From positions 1 to 64,000 of the forward strand of contig NZ_BQHI01000001.1 in the NCBI RefSeq assembly GCF_021603585.1: DNA of 64,000 bases. Direction: 5' to 3'. The position numbers were made by a program, and so were the translations under genes. Position 1 is the first letter of the stretch, and the number at the start of each line of letters is the position of its first letter. This document shows positions 54,142 through 64,000 of this stretch, piece by piece. This DNA comes from Pseudomonas sputi. GTDB lineage: Bacteria > Pseudomonadota > Gammaproteobacteria > Pseudomonadales > Pseudomonadaceae. The notes under the pieces are model-generated. The model was not told the DNA's origin, did no database searches, and worked only from the letters and a program-made list of their open reading frames with translations.

Positions 54142-54170
54142 AAAAAACCACCGGTCTCGGTGGTTTTTTG
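54142..54170. terminator. Rho-independent terminator after queD
   Basis: ACCACCG/CGGTGGT stem with GTCT loop flanked by A and T tracts on both sides, so it can act for the minus-strand queD and as a block in the other direction. Confidence 0.88.
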
Positions 54171-54181
54171 TGTCGCAGGAT

Positions 54182-54538
54182 TTACTCGCCGCGATAGATG
54201 CAACCGCTGGTGCAGGTCTCGTGGATGCGGATCGCGCTGAGTTCCGGCAGCAGGGGCTTCAATTCATTCCAGATGAATTTGGCCAGCACTTCGCTGGTCG
54301 GGTTTTCGAGGCCCGGAATGTCGTTGAGGTAGTTGTGATCCAGACGCTCGTACAGCGGCTTGAAAATTGCCTTGATCTCGGAGAAATCACGGATCCAGCC
54401 GGTGTGCGGATCGAGGTCGCCGCTCAGGTGAATCGCCACTTTGAACGAGTGCCCGTGCAGGCGTCCGCACTTGTGGCCGTCCGGTACGTGGGGCAGGCGG
54501 TGGGCGGATTCGAACGTAAATTCCTTGAAGATTTCCAC
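54182..54538 (-). CDS. queD: 6-carboxy-5,6,7,8-tetrahydropterin synthase QueD
   Basis: A 118-residue enzyme of queuosine precursor synthesis. Zinc-binding His13, His28 and His30 and catalytic Cys24 are in FESAHRLP and [20 protein letters not shown] and [11 protein letters not shown] are conserved family segments. It converts dihydroneopterin triphosphate to carboxytetrahydropterin in the cytoplasm. Confidence 0.95.
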   Translation of the reverse strand: MEIFKEFTFESAHRLPHVPDGHKCGRLHGHSFKVAIHLSGDLDPHTGWIRDFSEIKAIFKPLYERLDHNYLNDIPGLENPTSEVLAKFIWNELKPLLPELSAIRIHETCTSGCIYRGE

Positions 54539-54624
54539 AGTGATTTCAGCTCTGTTCAGATGGCGTTCGCCGCAGCGAATTCGGGCAGGCGGCGAGTTTA
54601 CCAGCTTGTCCAGGGCTGTGCTGA

Positions 54625-55704
54625 CTAAAGGGTCAGCAAGCGTTCGGCGAGGCGACCATTGGCACTCAGTTCGAGGAATTCGTCGCCCAGCCGGCGGCTC
54701 TCGTCCATCGCTGCGCGCCAGTATTTCTGCCGGCTCGGCGCATCGCCCATGAAGCGCTTGAAGTCGTTACGGTCGGGGAGTTTGCCGTAGGGCAGGCGCG
54801 CCAGGTACTCCTTGGACGGCGCCAGCAACAGCACGTCTTGCAAGCGCTCCACCGAGGCTTTGCGCCAGGGCAGGGTCTTGTCGAACCAGCCGGGGATCAC
54901 CCGGTCGGTGAAGTGCGGGTAGAGCACGATGCCGTCGCCGTTGTAGGGCAGGTCGAGGTGATAGTCCAGCAGACCGCCGTCGCGGAACGTGCCGGCACCG
55001 GCGCCCGGCAGGTCGCGCACGCCTTCCATGACCATCGGGATCGAGCCCGAGGCCAGCAGCGCCTGGCGCAGGTTGCCGGCATCGAGGGCGACGAAACGCG
55101 ACGGGAAATCGTTCAGCGCATGCACTGGCGGCGCCAGGCGCGGGTCGTGGATGATCAGCCGTTCGAAGTGCCGCGACAGCCGCGCGCGGCCGCGCAGGTT
55201 GTCGGCGATCACCGAACCCAGCGCCAGCCCGAGCCGGCCGCGATGGTCGTCCGCCAGCCCGCCGTGGCTTTTGACCACCATGATGTTCAAGCGGTAGTGG
55301 GCGTTGGCCAGAAGGCTGGCGTCGCGGCCGTCGAGCAGGTCATCGAGCATGCGCTGCGAACTGCGGCTGACCTCGCCGATGGTCACGCCTTTGTTGAAGT
55401 TCTGCTCGGTGTACAGATGACCGAGGCGGCGGATGCCTTCGGCAGCATCCGGCAGGCAGGCGCTGGCGAACCGCCAGGAACCCACCGACGCACCGATCAG
55501 CGAACGCTCGCGCGGTGCCGCCGGCAACCACTCGCCGAACAACGCCAGATCCAGCCCCTGAATCCCCAGCGCCTTCGGCCCGCCGGCCGCGCCGGGCAGG
55601 GTACCGACGTCGGCGGCGTCCAGGCCTTGGGCACGAATGCGCGCCATCGCCCGGGGGCCGGCCTTGAGGGTGAGGGCGGGGAACTTGATGTGAATGGCGG
55701 TCAT
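54625..55704 (-). CDS. patatin-like phospholipase family protein
   Basis: A 359-residue protein. [15 protein letters not shown] is the oxyanion-hole region, GASVGSW at 71-77 holds nucleophile Ser73, and [10 protein letters not shown] supplies the partner Asp. There is no signal peptide, so it probably acts on lipids from the cytoplasmic side. The ATG at 55704 is preferred; the frame extends to 55773 without a ribosome site. Divergent from the PepSY/two-component operon. Confidence 0.85.
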   Translation of the reverse strand: MTAIHIKFPALTLKAGPRAMARIRAQGLDAADVGTLPGAAGGPKALGIQGLDLALFGEWLPAAPRERSLIGASVGSWRFASACLPDAAEGIRRLGHLYTEQNFNKGVTIGEVSRSSQRMLDDLLDGRDASLLANAHYRLNIMVVKSHGGLADDHRGRLGLALGSVIADNLRGRARLSRHFERLIIHDPRLAPPVHALNDFPSRFVALDAGNLRQALLASGSIPMVMEGVRDLPGAGAGTFRDGGLLDYHLDLPYNGDGIVLYPHFTDRVIPGWFDKTLPWRKASVERLQDVLLLAPSKEYLARLPYGKLPDRNDFKRFMGDAPSRQKYWRAAMDESRRLGDEFLELSANGRLAERLLTL

Positions 55705-55782
55705 ACCGGTCTCGATCGTTAGCAAGCGAAAGATTATAAGCACATGTTGCCGGGCTCTGCAGGGGCAGGCCAAATGATGGCC

Positions 55783-55813
55783 ATTCAGTTTCAGTTAAGT
55801 TCGCACCGTTAAG
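55783..55813 (+). promoter_or_regulatory. candidate response-regulator box (GTTAAG repeats)
   Basis: GTTAAG occurs at 55794-55799 and 55808-55813, and a degenerate half-site ATTCAG lies at 55783-55788, eleven bases before the first. PmrA/BqsR-type regulators bind TTAAG-like direct repeats, so autoregulation of the operon is plausible. The spacing of the two perfect copies (14) is not the classical one. Confidence 0.45.
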
Positions 55814-55851
55814 GTGCCGCCCGTAGCAACACATAAAAATACGGAGACGCC

Positions 55852-56160
55852 ATGAAAACCCTGACTGCCCTGACCCTCGCCTCGCTCATCGGCCTCACCG
55901 CCAGCACCGTTCACGCCCGCGATCTCGGCCCGGATGAAGCCCTGCGCCTGCGCGACGCTGGTACTATCGTCTCCTTCGAGAAACTCAACGCCACCGCGCT
56001 GGCCAGACACCCGGGTTCGACGATCACCGACACCGAGCTGGAAGAACAGTACGGCAAGTACATCTACCAGATCGAACTGCGTGATCCGCAGGGGCTGGAA
56101 TGGGATCTGGAACTGGACGCGGTGAGCGGGCAAGTGCTCACGGATCATCAGGATACGTAA
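55852..56160 (+). CDS. periplasmic PepSY-domain protein
   Basis: A 102-residue secreted protein with signal peptide ending TVHA. The PepSY domain follows (DLGPDEALRLRDAGTIVSFEK ... WDLELDAVSGQVL, in parts). First gene of a four-gene operon with a second PepSY protein, a response regulator and a kinase. Such small PepSY proteins may modulate the sensor or bind metal. Confidence 0.85.
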   Translation: MKTLTALTLASLIGLTASTVHARDLGPDEALRLRDAGTIVSFEKLNATALARHPGSTITDTELEEQYGKYIYQIELRDPQGLEWDLELDAVSGQVLTDHQDT

Positions 56161-56471
56161 TGAAGGTGAATGTTCGCGCCACCCACCGTACGGCACTGGC
56201 GCTGGTGATGTTTTGCTCGACGGCCATGGCCCGCGACCTGGGCCCCGACGAAGCCCTCAATCTGCGCAAGCAGGGTGTGATCCTGCCGCTGGAGCAGGTA
56301 TTGCACCAGGCGATGGACCGTTATCCCGGCGCGAAACTGTTGGAAGTCGAGCTGGAAGAAAAACACGACGTCTACATTTATGAAGTCGAGTTGCTGACCG
56401 TCGAAGGTGTGGCCCGTGAGCTGCATCTGAAGGCCGACACCGGCGAACTCGTGAAAGACAAGGAAGATTGA
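56160..56471 (+). CDS. second periplasmic PepSY-domain protein
   Basis: A 103-residue paralogue of the preceding protein: DLGPDEALNLRKQGVILPLE parallels DLGPDEALRLRDAGTIVSFE there, and it ends ELHLKADTGELVKDKED. The signal peptide ends TAMA. Its ATG overlaps the previous stop (TAATG). A tandem duplication is likely. Confidence 0.85.
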   Translation: MKVNVRATHRTALALVMFCSTAMARDLGPDEALNLRKQGVILPLEQVLHQAMDRYPGAKLLEVELEEKHDVYIYEVELLTVEGVARELHLKADTGELVKDKED

Positions 56472-56474
56472 CCG

Positions 56475-57143
56475 ATGCGCTTGCTTCTGGTGGAAGACCA
56501 CGTACCGCTGGCCGACGAACTGCTCGCCGGCCTGCAACGTCAGGGCTACGCGGTGGACTGGCTGGCGGACGGGCGCGATGCGGTCTATCAGGGCAGCAGC
56601 GAGCCCTACGACCTGATCGTCCTCGACCTCGGCCTGCCCGGCGTGCCGGGGTTGGAGGTGCTGGCCCAGTGGCGGGCCGGCGGGCTGACGATTCCGGTGC
56701 TGATCCTCACCGCCCGCGATTCTTGGGCCGAGCGCATCGAAGGCCTGAAGGCCGGTGCCGACGATTACCTGACCAAACCCTTCCACCCGGAAGAACTGTA
56801 TTTGCGCATCCAGTCGCTGCTGCGCCGCTCCAAGGGCCAGGCCAACCAGCCGACGCTCAAGGCTGCCGGGCTGCACCTGGACGAGGGCCGTCAGTGTGTT
56901 GTGCGCGACGGCGCCGACATTCAGCTGACCGCTGCCGAATTCCGTCTGTTGCGCTATTTCATGCTGCACCCGGAGCAGATTCTTTCCAAAAGCCACCTCG
57001 CCGAACACCTCTACGACGGTGAAACCGAGCGCGATTCCAACGTGCTGGAAGTCCACGTCAATCACCTGCGGCGCAAGCTCGGCAAAAGCGTGATCGAAAC
57101 CCGTCGCGGTCAGGGTTATCTGTTTGGCGGACAGGCTTCGTGA
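56475..57143 (+). CDS. OmpR-family response regulator, BqsR/CarR-like
   Basis: A 222-residue regulator. The receiver domain has the acidic pair in VEDHVPL, phosphoacceptor Asp51 ([10 protein letters not shown]) and Lys in [10 protein letters not shown]. The winged-helix domain ends [12 protein letters not shown] and [10 protein letters not shown]. The sequence and the PepSY-PepSY-regulator-kinase order resemble bqsRS/carRS of P. aeruginosa, which responds to Fe(II) or Ca(II). The signal here is inferred only. Confidence 0.9.
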   Translation: MRLLLVEDHVPLADELLAGLQRQGYAVDWLADGRDAVYQGSSEPYDLIVLDLGLPGVPGLEVLAQWRAGGLTIPVLILTARDSWAERIEGLKAGADDYLTKPFHPEELYLRIQSLLRRSKGQANQPTLKAAGLHLDEGRQCVVRDGADIQLTAAEFRLLRYFMLHPEQILSKSHLAEHLYDGETERDSNVLEVHVNHLRRKLGKSVIETRRGQGYLFGGQAS

Positions 57144-58453
57144 GATCGATCCAGCGCCGCTTGAGCCTGGGGTTGATCAGCGTGCTGGTGGTGGTCGGCG
57201 TGCTGCTGGCGCAAACCAGTCTGTGGCTGTTCGAAGTGGGGTTGCAGCGCTATCTCGAAGCCGGGTTGCGCAACGACAGCGAGAGCCTGCTGGTGGCGCT
57301 GGTTCGCGGGCCGCAAGGCTTGCAGCTGGATGAGCGGCACTTGTCGCCGGCCTATCAGCGACCGTTTTCCGGGCATTACTTTCGCATCGATTTCGCCGAC
57401 AGCCACTGGCGCTCCCGTTCGTTGTGGGATCAGGATCTGCCGTTGCTCGAACGCTCCGGCCTGCACAGCAACCTGCAACTGGGGCCGGACGGTCAGCAAC
57501 TGCTGGTGCTGCGTTCGGACTATCGACGGCTCGGCCAGTCGATTTCCATCAGCGTCGCCCAGGATTACACGCCGGTGCGCGAGAGCTTCCAGCGCATGCG
57601 CCAGATCGGTCTCGGCCTCGGGCTGGCCGGGTTGCTGCTGATTCTGTTGTTGCAACGCCTGACCGTACGTCGTGCGTTGCGGCCGCTGGAAAAGGCTCGC
57701 GAACAGATCGCCCAGTTACAGCAGGGCCAGCGTTCACAACTCGATGAACAAGTGCCGGCGGAACTGGAACCGCTGGTGGCGCAGATCAACCATTTGCTGG
57801 CGCACACCGAAGACAGCCTCAAGCGTTCGCGCAATGCCCTGGGCAACCTCGGGCATGCGCTGAAAACCCCGTTGGCGGTGCTGCTGAGTCTGGCGTCGAG
57901 TGAACGGCTCGACGCGCACCCGGAGCTGCGCAAGATCCTCAAGGAACAACTGGAGCAGGTTCAGCAACGGCTGAACCGCGAGCTCAACCGTGCACGCCTG
58001 TCCGGCGATGCGCTGCCGGGGGCGCTGTTCGATTGCGACGCAGAGCTGCCGGGGCTGCTGTCGACATTGAACATGATCCATGGTGAACATCTGGAACTGA
58101 GTTATGTGGCCCCGCCGGGCCTGCAACTGCCCTGGGATCGTGAAGACTTGCTGGAGCTGCTCGGCAACCTGCTGGACAACGCCTGCAAATGGGCCGATGC
58201 CGAGGTGCGGCTGAGTGTGGTTGAGCGTACGGACGGCTTCGCCCTGATCGTCGAAGATGACGGACCGGGGATTCCCGAATTGCAGCGTGCTCAGGTCTTC
58301 AGTCGTGGTACGCGACTGGACGAGCAGACCGACGGGCATGGCTTGGGGCTGGGGATTGTGCGCGATATTGTCGAGACTTGGGGTGGGTTGCTGGTGATGG
58401 GCGAGAGTGAGTGGGGCGGTTTGAAGGTGGTGATCGAGTTGCCTAAACGCTGA
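57140..58453 (+). CDS. sensor histidine kinase, BqsS/CarS-like
   Basis: A 437-residue membrane kinase. Two helices (about 12-33 and 156-175) flank a periplasmic sensor; a HAMP-like linker leads to the H box [15 protein letters not shown] near residue 240, then N box [12 protein letters not shown]1 DDGPGIP and G2 GHGLGLGIV. No RExxE iron motif is seen in the periplasmic loop, so Fe(II) sensing cannot be assumed. It overlaps the regulator gene by four bases. Confidence 0.9.
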   Translation: MRSIQRRLSLGLISVLVVVGVLLAQTSLWLFEVGLQRYLEAGLRNDSESLLVALVRGPQGLQLDERHLSPAYQRPFSGHYFRIDFADSHWRSRSLWDQDLPLLERSGLHSNLQLGPDGQQLLVLRSDYRRLGQSISISVAQDYTPVRESFQRMRQIGLGLGLAGLLLILLLQRLTVRRALRPLEKAREQIAQLQQGQRSQLDEQVPAELEPLVAQINHLLAHTEDSLKRSRNALGNLGHALKTPLAVLLSLASSERLDAHPELRKILKEQLEQVQQRLNRELNRARLSGDALPGALFDCDAELPGLLSTLNMIHGEHLELSYVAPPGLQLPWDREDLLELLGNLLDNACKWADAEVRLSVVERTDGFALIVEDDGPGIPELQRAQVFSRGTRLDEQTDGHGLGLGIVRDIVETWGGLLVMGESEWGGLKVVIELPKR

Positions 58454-58470
58454 TTCGTGTCACGCCACAA

Positions 58471-58500
58471 CCCTGTGGGAGCTGGCCGGCTCTCACAGGG
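58471..58500. terminator. REP-like hairpin between converging genes
   Basis: CCCTGTGGGAGC and GCTCTCACAGGG pair along twelve bases, followed by ATTTT. It lies between the kinase and chemoreceptor genes and may terminate both. Confidence 0.6.
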
Positions 58501-58515
58501 ATTTTGAGGTGGACC

Positions 58516-60663
58516 TCAGACCCGAAACTGATCCATCAGACTCTGCTGCTGATTCGCCAGGCTATTGAGCGATTGACTCACCCGCGCCGATTCATTGGCC
58601 TGCCCCGACAGCGACTCCGTCACATCACGAATCGTCGCCACGTTGTTGTTGATCTCTTCGGCCACCGCGCTCTGCTCTTCGGCAGCGCTGGCGATCTGCA
58701 GGTTCATGTCGCTGATTACCGTTACCGCGTCGCCGATCTGGCGCAGCGCGGTCACGGCCTGACCGACCTGTTCGACGCTGCCCTGGGCCTGACGATGGCT
58801 GTTGCCCATCGAACCGACCACATCCTGGGTACCGGTCTGCAGTTGTTCGATCACTTGGCGGGTTTCTTCCACCGATTCCTGAGTGCGGCGGGCGAGGTTG
58901 CGCACTTCGTCGGCGACCACCGCAAAACCGCGTCCGGCTTCACCGGCACGGGCGGCTTCGATGGCGGCGTTCAGCGCCAGCAGGTTGGTCTGTTCGGCGA
59001 TGGCGCGGATGGTTTCCAGCACGGTGCCGATCTTCTCGCTGTTGGCGGCCAGGCCTTCGACCTGCGCCATCGCCGCGCTCATGTCGGCGGCGAGGGTGTC
59101 GATGCTGGCGGTGGTGCGGTCGATCACGGTCAGGCCCTGACGGGTAGCGCGGTCGGCATCCTTGGCCGCTTCGGCGGCTTGTGCCGCGCTGCGGGCCACG
59201 TCCTGGGCGGTGGCGCTCATTTCGTGGGACGCGGTGGCCACCTGATCGACCTGACGGTATTGCTGCTCCATGCCGGCACTGGTCTGGGTCGCGATGGCCG
59301 AAGACTGGTCGGCGGTGTTGCGTGCGTCCTGCACCGAGCGTTTCACCTCGGCGATGATCGGTTGCAGCTTGTCGAGGAAGCGGTTGAACCAGCCGGCCAA
59401 CTGGCCGAGCTCGTCCTTCTTGTCGTAGGCCAGACGCCGGGTCAGGTCGCCTTCGCCGCTGGCGATGTCTTCGAGCATGTGCGCGACGCCGAGGATCGGT
59501 CTGGTCACGCTGCGAGCCATCAGCCACACCAGCAACAGGCCGATCAGCGCCGCGAGCGCGCCCAGGCTCAGTTCGATCAGGGTGCCCGAGGTGTTGCTGG
59601 CATCCAGTTGCTGCTTGAGCGCTTCGGCGCGACTGACCAGAACCTTTTCCGGAACGTCGAGCAGCACGCCCCAGGACGGGCCGCCGGGAATCGGCTGGAA
59701 CGGCGACAGCACTTTCAGTTGCGCGTTGCTGTGCAGGCTGCTGACGGTGTTGCTCGAGGCGAGCAGACGCAACAGTTCGGCGCCGCTGGTGGTGTCCACC
59801 GCATCCAGGCGCTGGCTGAGTTTATTGGCGTCCGGGCTGTAACCGGCGAGCAGGCCGGCGGGGCTGATGATGCTCACGGCGGTCTGGCCGTCGTAGAGCT
59901 TTTTGCTGGCGCTCTGGCTGATTGCTTGGAGGCTGTTGAGGTTGATGTCCACCGACAGCGAGGCGATGACTTTGCCATTGACCATCAGCGGGAACACGAT
60001 GCTGGTCATCAGCACCTTTTGCCCGTCGATTACGTAGAAGTAGGGTTCGATCACGCACGGCTTGAGCGTGGTGCGCGGGCAGGTGAACCAGGCGTTGGCG
60101 GCCTGACCGCTGGGGCCGGTGCTGGTGTCGGCCATGTCGCTTTCCGGCAGGGCCATCGAGGTTACCTTGCCCGGCGTCGGCTGCGACCAGTACAGGGCGA
60201 AGCGGCCCTTGTCGTTGCTGCCTAATTCACTTTGATCCGCAAACAGTTCGTCCTTGCCGTCCAGCGCGTTGGCTTCGAACACCAGCGACAGGCCGAGCAG
60301 ATCCGGGTTGGCCTGCAGCGCCGATTTCACCTGACGGGTCATGTCTTCGCGCAGGTCGAAGGCATCGAGGAAGCGCTTCTCGGCTTGTTCGCGCAGGAAC
60401 AGCACCTGACGCGAGAAACCGTGGCCATATTGATAGGCGTCCATGAACTGCTGGCGAATGCCGGCGGCCTGGACTTCGCCCTGGGATTCGATGCGGGCCT
60501 GGGCCGATTCGGTGAGCATTTCCATGCTCGACGCTTTCACCAGTTCGGAACTGTGCTCCATGCGATACAGCGAAAGACCCACCAACAGGGTCACGATACC
60601 GGCCAGGCAGAGCCCGGCGAGCAGGGTGATTTTCCATTGGATGGAAAGTTGTCTGAGTGACAT
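58516..60663 (-). CDS. methyl-accepting chemotaxis protein with double-CACHE-like sensor
   Basis: A 715-residue chemoreceptor. A membrane helix near residues 13-33, a periplasmic sensor to about 360 (including [10 protein letters not shown], and [12 protein letters not shown]), a second helix near 365-385, HAMP, then the signalling domain with the hairpin tip [20 protein letters not shown] and [20 protein letters not shown]. The ATG at 60663 has AAGGA. A sigma-28 promoter lies just upstream. Confidence 0.93.
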   Translation of the reverse strand: MSLRQLSIQWKITLLAGLCLAGIVTLLVGLSLYRMEHSSELVKASSMEMLTESAQARIESQGEVQAAGIRQQFMDAYQYGHGFSRQVLFLREQAEKRFLDAFDLREDMTRQVKSALQANPDLLGLSLVFEANALDGKDELFADQSELGSNDKGRFALYWSQPTPGKVTSMALPESDMADTSTGPSGQAANAWFTCPRTTLKPCVIEPYFYVIDGQKVLMTSIVFPLMVNGKVIASLSVDINLNSLQAISQSASKKLYDGQTAVSIISPAGLLAGYSPDANKLSQRLDAVDTTSGAELLRLLASSNTVSSLHSNAQLKVLSPFQPIPGGPSWGVLLDVPEKVLVSRAEALKQQLDASNTSGTLIELSLGALAALIGLLLVWLMARSVTRPILGVAHMLEDIASGEGDLTRRLAYDKKDELGQLAGWFNRFLDKLQPIIAEVKRSVQDARNTADQSSAIATQTSAGMEQQYRQVDQVATASHEMSATAQDVARSAAQAAEAAKDADRATRQGLTVIDRTTASIDTLAADMSAAMAQVEGLAANSEKIGTVLETIRAIAEQTNLLALNAAIEAARAGEAGRGFAVVADEVRNLARRTQESVEETRQVIEQLQTGTQDVVGSMGNSHRQAQGSVEQVGQAVTALRQIGDAVTVISDMNLQIASAAEEQSAVAEEINNNVATIRDVTESLSGQANESARVSQSLNSLANQQQSLMDQFRV

Positions 60664-60703
60664 GGAAACGTCCTTATTCGATAAATATCTGAGACTTTGC
60701 ACT

Positions 60704-60730
60704 GTAACGGCCGCGTTTCGGCTTTCTTTA
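60704..60730 (-). promoter_or_regulatory. sigma-28 (FliA) promoter of the chemoreceptor gene
   Basis: On the minus strand TAAA, 15 bases, GCCGTTAC matches the flagellar sigma consensus TAAA-N15-GCCGATAA at ten of twelve positions, about 40 bases before the start codon. Confidence 0.75.
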
Positions 60731-60977
60731 TGGCGTCAATGCAATAGGGCGAATTGACGCACGTTATGGCGGATATGCCCTGTTCAGCGGCTGGATCATG
60801 GAAAGTTACACTGTGTTGCGACCAGTCGCTTTGACACTGCGCCCGCGCTGCGGCACAGTGCGCGCCCTTCTAATAAGACCCTCTATGCAAATCCGCTGAC
60901 GACCCTCGCGGCTTGTCGGTCGGACTCATCCTGTCTGGCGGTGGATGGCTTTACCGTCGCGTTTTCGAGGTAGTGAA
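60731..60977. other. intergenic region before the antiporter gene
   Basis: About 250 bases. A TCTAATAAGACCC stretch at 60871-60883 may be part of a promoter, and the GC-rich leader after it has short complementary segments, but I see no riboswitch class I can name. Confidence 0.3.
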
Positions 60978-62294
60978 ATGAATGCAGTGATTGCTGCGGT
61001 CGGCGTCATGCTGATCCTCAGCCTGTCCCGGGTGCATGTGGTGATCGCGTTGATCGTCGGTGCGCTGGTCGGCGGCCTGACCGGTGGTCTGGGCATCGAC
61101 GCCACGCTCAAGGCTTTCAACAGTGGCCTGGGTGGCGGGGCGACGGTGGCGTTGTCCTACGCGTTGCTCGGCGCTTTCGCCGTGGCGATTGCCAAGTCCG
61201 GCCTGGCCCATGCGCTGGCCGACAAGGCGCTGACGATGGTCGACCGCCAGCATGCGACCGGTGGCGGCAGCGTCAAATGGGTGCTGATCGGCCTGCTGTG
61301 GGTAGTGGCGATCGCCTCGCAGAACATCCTGCCGATCCACATTGCGTTCATTCCGCTGCTGGTACCGCCACTTCTCTTTGTACTGACCAAGCTGCAACTG
61401 GACCGGCGTCTGATCGCCTGTGTCATGACCTTCGGCCTGATCACGCCGTACATGTTCCTGCCGGTGGGCTTCGGCAACATTTTTCTCAATGAGATCCTGC
61501 TGGCCAACGTTGCCCGCAGCGGCGTCGACATCAGCGGGATCAACGTCACCCATGCCATGGGTATTCCGGCGCTGGGCATGCTGGTGGGGCTGGGCATCGC
61601 CTTTATCAGTTACCGCAAGAAGCGCGTCTACGACCTGAGAAAAATCGGGCAGGTCGAGCAGGTGGCGGTGCAATACAACCTGCGAAGCCTGTTGATCGCC
61701 GGTGTCGCCATTGCCGCAGCTTTCATTATTCAGTTGCTGCTGGATTCGATGATTATCGGGGCGCTGGCCGGTTTCCTGATCTTTTCGGCGTCGGGCATCG
61801 TCAAATGGCGCGAGACGGATGACCTGTTCACCGAAGGCATGAAGATGATGGCGATGATTGGCTTCATCATGATCGCCGCCTCCGGCTTCGCCGAAGTGAT
61901 GAAGGCCACCGGCGAGGTGCAAACTCTGGTTGAGTCGTCGGCGTCGTGGATCAATCACAGCAAGGGCATCGGTGCCTTGCTGATGCTGCTGGTCGGTCTT
62001 CTGGTGACCATGGGCATCGGCTCGTCGTTTTCCACGGTGCCGATCCTGGCGGCGATTTTCGTGCCGCTGTGCGTGCAACTGGGCTTCAGCCCGATGGCGA
62101 TTGTCTGCATCGTCGGGACGGCCGGTGCCTTGGGCGATGCCGGTTCGCCCGCGTCGGACTCGACCCTCGGCCCGACCTCCGGCCTGAACATCGACGGCCA
62201 GCATCACCACATCTGGGACACCGTGGTCCCGACCTTCCTGCATTACAACCTGCCGCTGCTGGTATTTGGCTGGGTGGCCGCGATGGTCCTCTGA
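60978..62294 (+). CDS. Na+/H+ antiporter family (NhaC-like) membrane protein
   Basis: A 438-residue protein with about eleven helices. [36 protein letters not shown] and [20 protein letters not shown] are typical of the Na+/H+ antiporter/permease group with NhaC-like repeats. The ion or solute is not proven; some relatives carry amino acids. ATG 60978 with GAGG before it is preferred over 60945. Confidence 0.82.
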   Translation: MNAVIAAVGVMLILSLSRVHVVIALIVGALVGGLTGGLGIDATLKAFNSGLGGGATVALSYALLGAFAVAIAKSGLAHALADKALTMVDRQHATGGGSVKWVLIGLLWVVAIASQNILPIHIAFIPLLVPPLLFVLTKLQLDRRLIACVMTFGLITPYMFLPVGFGNIFLNEILLANVARSGVDISGINVTHAMGIPALGMLVGLGIAFISYRKKRVYDLRKIGQVEQVAVQYNLRSLLIAGVAIAAAFIIQLLLDSMIIGALAGFLIFSASGIVKWRETDDLFTEGMKMMAMIGFIMIAASGFAEVMKATGEVQTLVESSASWINHSKGIGALLMLLVGLLVTMGIGSSFSTVPILAAIFVPLCVQLGFSPMAIVCIVGTAGALGDAGSPASDSTLGPTSGLNIDGQHHHIWDTVVPTFLHYNLPLLVFGWVAAMVL

Positions 62295-62297
62295 CCT

Positions 62298-62407
62298 GAT
62301 CGTTCCCACGTCGAGGCGTCGAACCGTCCGCGTGGGAACGCCTCCTGTGACGCTTTGGGACGCGGAGCGTCCCGGGCTGCATTGCCACGCAGAGCGTGGG
62401 AACGATC
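62298..62407. repeat. long Pseudomonas inverted-repeat element
   Basis: GATCGTTCCCACG at the left end pairs with CGTGGGAACGATC at the right. Inside are GGGACGC/GCGTCCC (62357-62373) and CCACGC/GCGTGG (62385-62398) stems. It is a known style of Pseudomonas intergenic palindrome, sharing its outer arm with 38210-38239, and probably ends antiporter transcripts. Confidence 0.75.
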
Positions 62408-62418
62408 TGAGGTAAAAC

Positions 62419-62445
62419 TCAACTTTTGGCTTGGCGTGCCGTTAA
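62419..62445 (+). promoter_or_regulatory. sigma-28 promoter of the last chemoreceptor gene
   Basis: TCAA, 15 bases, GCCGTTAA fits the Pseudomonas form of the flagellar sigma consensus. It ends about 40 bases before the ATG at 62487, the same geometry as at 60704-60730. Confidence 0.65.
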
Positions 62446-62486
62446 AGCCTTTAACCACGCCAACAAAACCAAAAGAGTGAGCCCCC

Positions 62487-64000
62487 ATGCGCCTGAGTCT
62501 CAAGGCTAAAGTCCTGTCCCTTGCCGTCCTTCCGGTCTTGCTCTTTGCGCTGGTGATCAGCCTGACCACGCTGTTCATCCTTCAGGAGCAGGCGCGCAAG
62601 GAAGTCGAACAGACCCGCGAACGCCTGCTCGGCGATGCCAAGGCCACCCTGGCCAGCTACGTCGCCGTGGCCATGACCACCATCAAGCCTTTGTACGATG
62701 CCGCCGCCCCCGGTGACACCGAGGCGCGGGCGCAGGTGATCAAGCTGCTGTCGAGCATCAAGTACGGCAAGGATGGCTACTTTTTCGGCTACGACTCCGA
62801 GACCGTGCGCCTGTTCAAGGCCAACGACCCCGAAGGCGTGGGCAAAAGCTTCAAGGACAACCGCGACCCGAATGGCGTCTACGTCAACCGCGACCTGGTA
62901 AAAGTGGCGAAGGACGGCACCCACTACCTGCAATACAGCTCGCCGCTGCCGGGCAACGCGCAAGTGCTGGTGCCGAAACTCGGTTACACCGAATACCTGG
63001 CGAAGTGGGACATGGCAGTCGGTACGTCGGTCAATCTCGATGGCATCGAAGCGCAAGTGGCGGTGGTCGAGGCCAAGGTGCAGGAGCGCATGCAAGGCGT
63101 GGTGCTGAGCATCGTTGGCGTGGCGGTGGTGGTGCTGCTGGTGATCGCGGCGGCAGGGATGCTGCTGGCCAACACCATTCTGCGACCGCTGACCCTGATG
63201 AAAGCCAACCTCGATGACATCGCGGCGGGCGAGGGCGACCTGACCCGGCGCCTGACCATTACCAGCCAGGACGAACTCGGCGAACTGGCCGGTTCGTTCA
63301 ACCGTTTCGTCGACAAGATCCACGGCCTGGTGCGACAGATCACCGAGATGACTTCGCAGCTGACCGGGCTGGTGACTCAGGTGTCGGATCAGGCCCAGCG
63401 CTCCGATCAGGCCATGGAGCGTCAGCGCCACGAAACGGATCAGGTCGCCACGGCGATCAACGAGATGTCCGCCGCCGCCCAGGAAGTCGCCAAGAGCGCA
63501 CAGAACGCCGCCGTCGCCGCGCAACAGACCGATGAGGAAGGCCAGACCGCCAAACGAGTGGTGGCCGGCAGCATCCAGCAGATTCACGCGCTGGTGGACG
63601 ACATCCGCAGCAGCGGCGTGTCCCTCGACAGCCTGCAACAGGACGTGTCGTCGATTGTCGGCGTGCTCGGGGTGATCCGCTCGATCGCTGAACAGACCAA
63701 CCTGCTGGCGCTCAACGCCGCGATCGAAGCGGCACGGGCCGGCGAGGCAGGGCGCGGGTTTGCGGTGGTGGCGGACGAGGTGCGGGCGCTGGCGTCACGC
63801 ACGCAGATCAGCACGCAGGAAATTCAGGGGATGATCGACCGTTTGCAGGCGGGGACGCAGTCGGCGGTGGAGGCGATGCGCCGTTCCAGCGAGGCGGGTG
63901 ACGGCACGTCGGCCCAGGCCAATCAGGCGGGGGCATCGCTGGATGCGATGGCGGACCTGATTGCGACGATCAACTCGATGAACGCGCAGATTGCCAGTGC
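62487..64000 (+). CDS. methyl-accepting chemotaxis protein with single CACHE sensor (cut by window end)
   Basis: The first 504 codons of a chemoreceptor that continues beyond the window. An N-terminal helix ([20 protein letters not shown]) is followed by a periplasmic sCACHE_2-like domain ([31 protein letters not shown]), a second helix near residues 205-230, HAMP ([20 protein letters not shown]) and the signalling domain tip [20 protein letters not shown]. No frameshift is seen. GYFF-type CACHE sensors often bind small organic acids; the ligand is unknown. Confidence 0.9.
   Translation, partial: MRLSLKAKVLSLAVLPVLLFALVISLTTLFILQEQARKEVEQTRERLLGDAKATLASYVAVAMTTIKPLYDAAAPGDTEARAQVIKLLSSIKYGKDGYFFGYDSETVRLFKANDPEGVGKSFKDNRDPNGVYVNRDLVKVAKDGTHYLQYSSPLPGNAQVLVPKLGYTEYLAKWDMAVGTSVNLDGIEAQVAVVEAKVQERMQGVVLSIVGVAVVVLLVIAAAGMLLANTILRPLTLMKANLDDIAAGEGDLTRRLTITSQDELGELAGSFNRFVDKIHGLVRQITEMTSQLTGLVTQVSDQAQRSDQAMERQRHETDQVATAINEMSAAAQEVAKSAQNAAVAAQQTDEEGQTAKRVVAGSIQQIHALVDDIRSSGVSLDSLQQDVSSIVGVLGVIRSIAEQTNLLALNAAIEAARAGEAGRGFAVVADEVRALASRTQISTQEIQGMIDRLQAGTQSAVEAMRRSSEAGDGTSAQANQAGASLDAMADLIATINSMNAQIAS

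Noticed and set aside
58504-60225. 573-codon plus-strand frame opposite the chemoreceptor
   Set aside because: Antisense shadow; the minus strand carries a full chemoreceptor with promoter and ribosome site.

Overview
The window reads as a stretch of a Pseudomonas chromosome, most likely from the P. fluorescens group. The reasons are the high GC content, a copABCD copper operon, fecIRA-type iron uptake units, a PepSY-PepSY-regulator-kinase operon resembling bqsRS/carRS, sigma-28-type chemoreceptor promoters, a DUF6124-type gene, and Pseudomonas-type palindromic repeats. The species call is inference from content; there is no rRNA or housekeeping marker in the window.

Layout. (1) 1-4900 is a markedly AT-rich island holding a two-gene unit: a KAP-family P-loop NTPase followed after one base by a NACHT ATPase with a long leucine-rich-repeat tail. 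It looks horizontally acquired and is my best candidate for an undescribed immunity-like system. An 18-bp perfect palindrome and an imperfect inverted repeat lie just downstream. (2) 4930-6666 holds a strongly structured leader before a DUF6124-type gene, then two small genes of unknown role. (3) 6670-11411 has a PheC-like periplasmic protein and copper resistance genes copABCD. (4) 11507-14704 has a small unknown gene, a secreted RNase T2 and a compact type VI secretion cargo set: PAAR tip, lipase effector and lipoprotein immunity candidate. (5) 14726-18947 has a LysR regulator, a haloacid-dehalogenase-type hydrolase, a class II aldolase and a CACHE-GGDEF cyclase. (6) 19047-23041 is an ECF sigma/FecR/TonB-receptor unit. 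(7) 23282-26437 has an AhpD-like protein and an EmrAB efflux pair. (8) 26673-34059 has a two-partner secretion pair and an unrecognised gene. (9) 34154-39414 has fecI-fecR-fecA and an MFS transporter. (10) 39624-46842 is a VgrG, Tle5/PldA-type phospholipase D and immunity operon. (11) 47112-55704 has a DapF-like protein with both catalytic cysteines changed to serine, a maltotetraose-forming amylase, codBA, an alpha/beta hydrolase, queD and a patatin-like protein. (12) 55852-64000 has the two-component operon, two chemoreceptors (the second cut by the window end) and a Na+/H+ antiporter-like protein.

How the genes work together. Much of the window concerns the cell surface and competition. 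Two separate type VI cargo modules each pair a delivery protein, a lipid-attacking enzyme and an exported neighbour likely to be the immunity protein. Two surface-signalling iron systems each carry a GGAAA(A)T-type promoter in front of the receptor gene. The copper operon, efflux pair, chemoreceptors and two-component system handle the environment. Lower GC within the KAP/NACHT pair, the lipase/lipoprotein pair and the distal phospholipase/immunity part marks the probable transferred or fast-exchanging segments.
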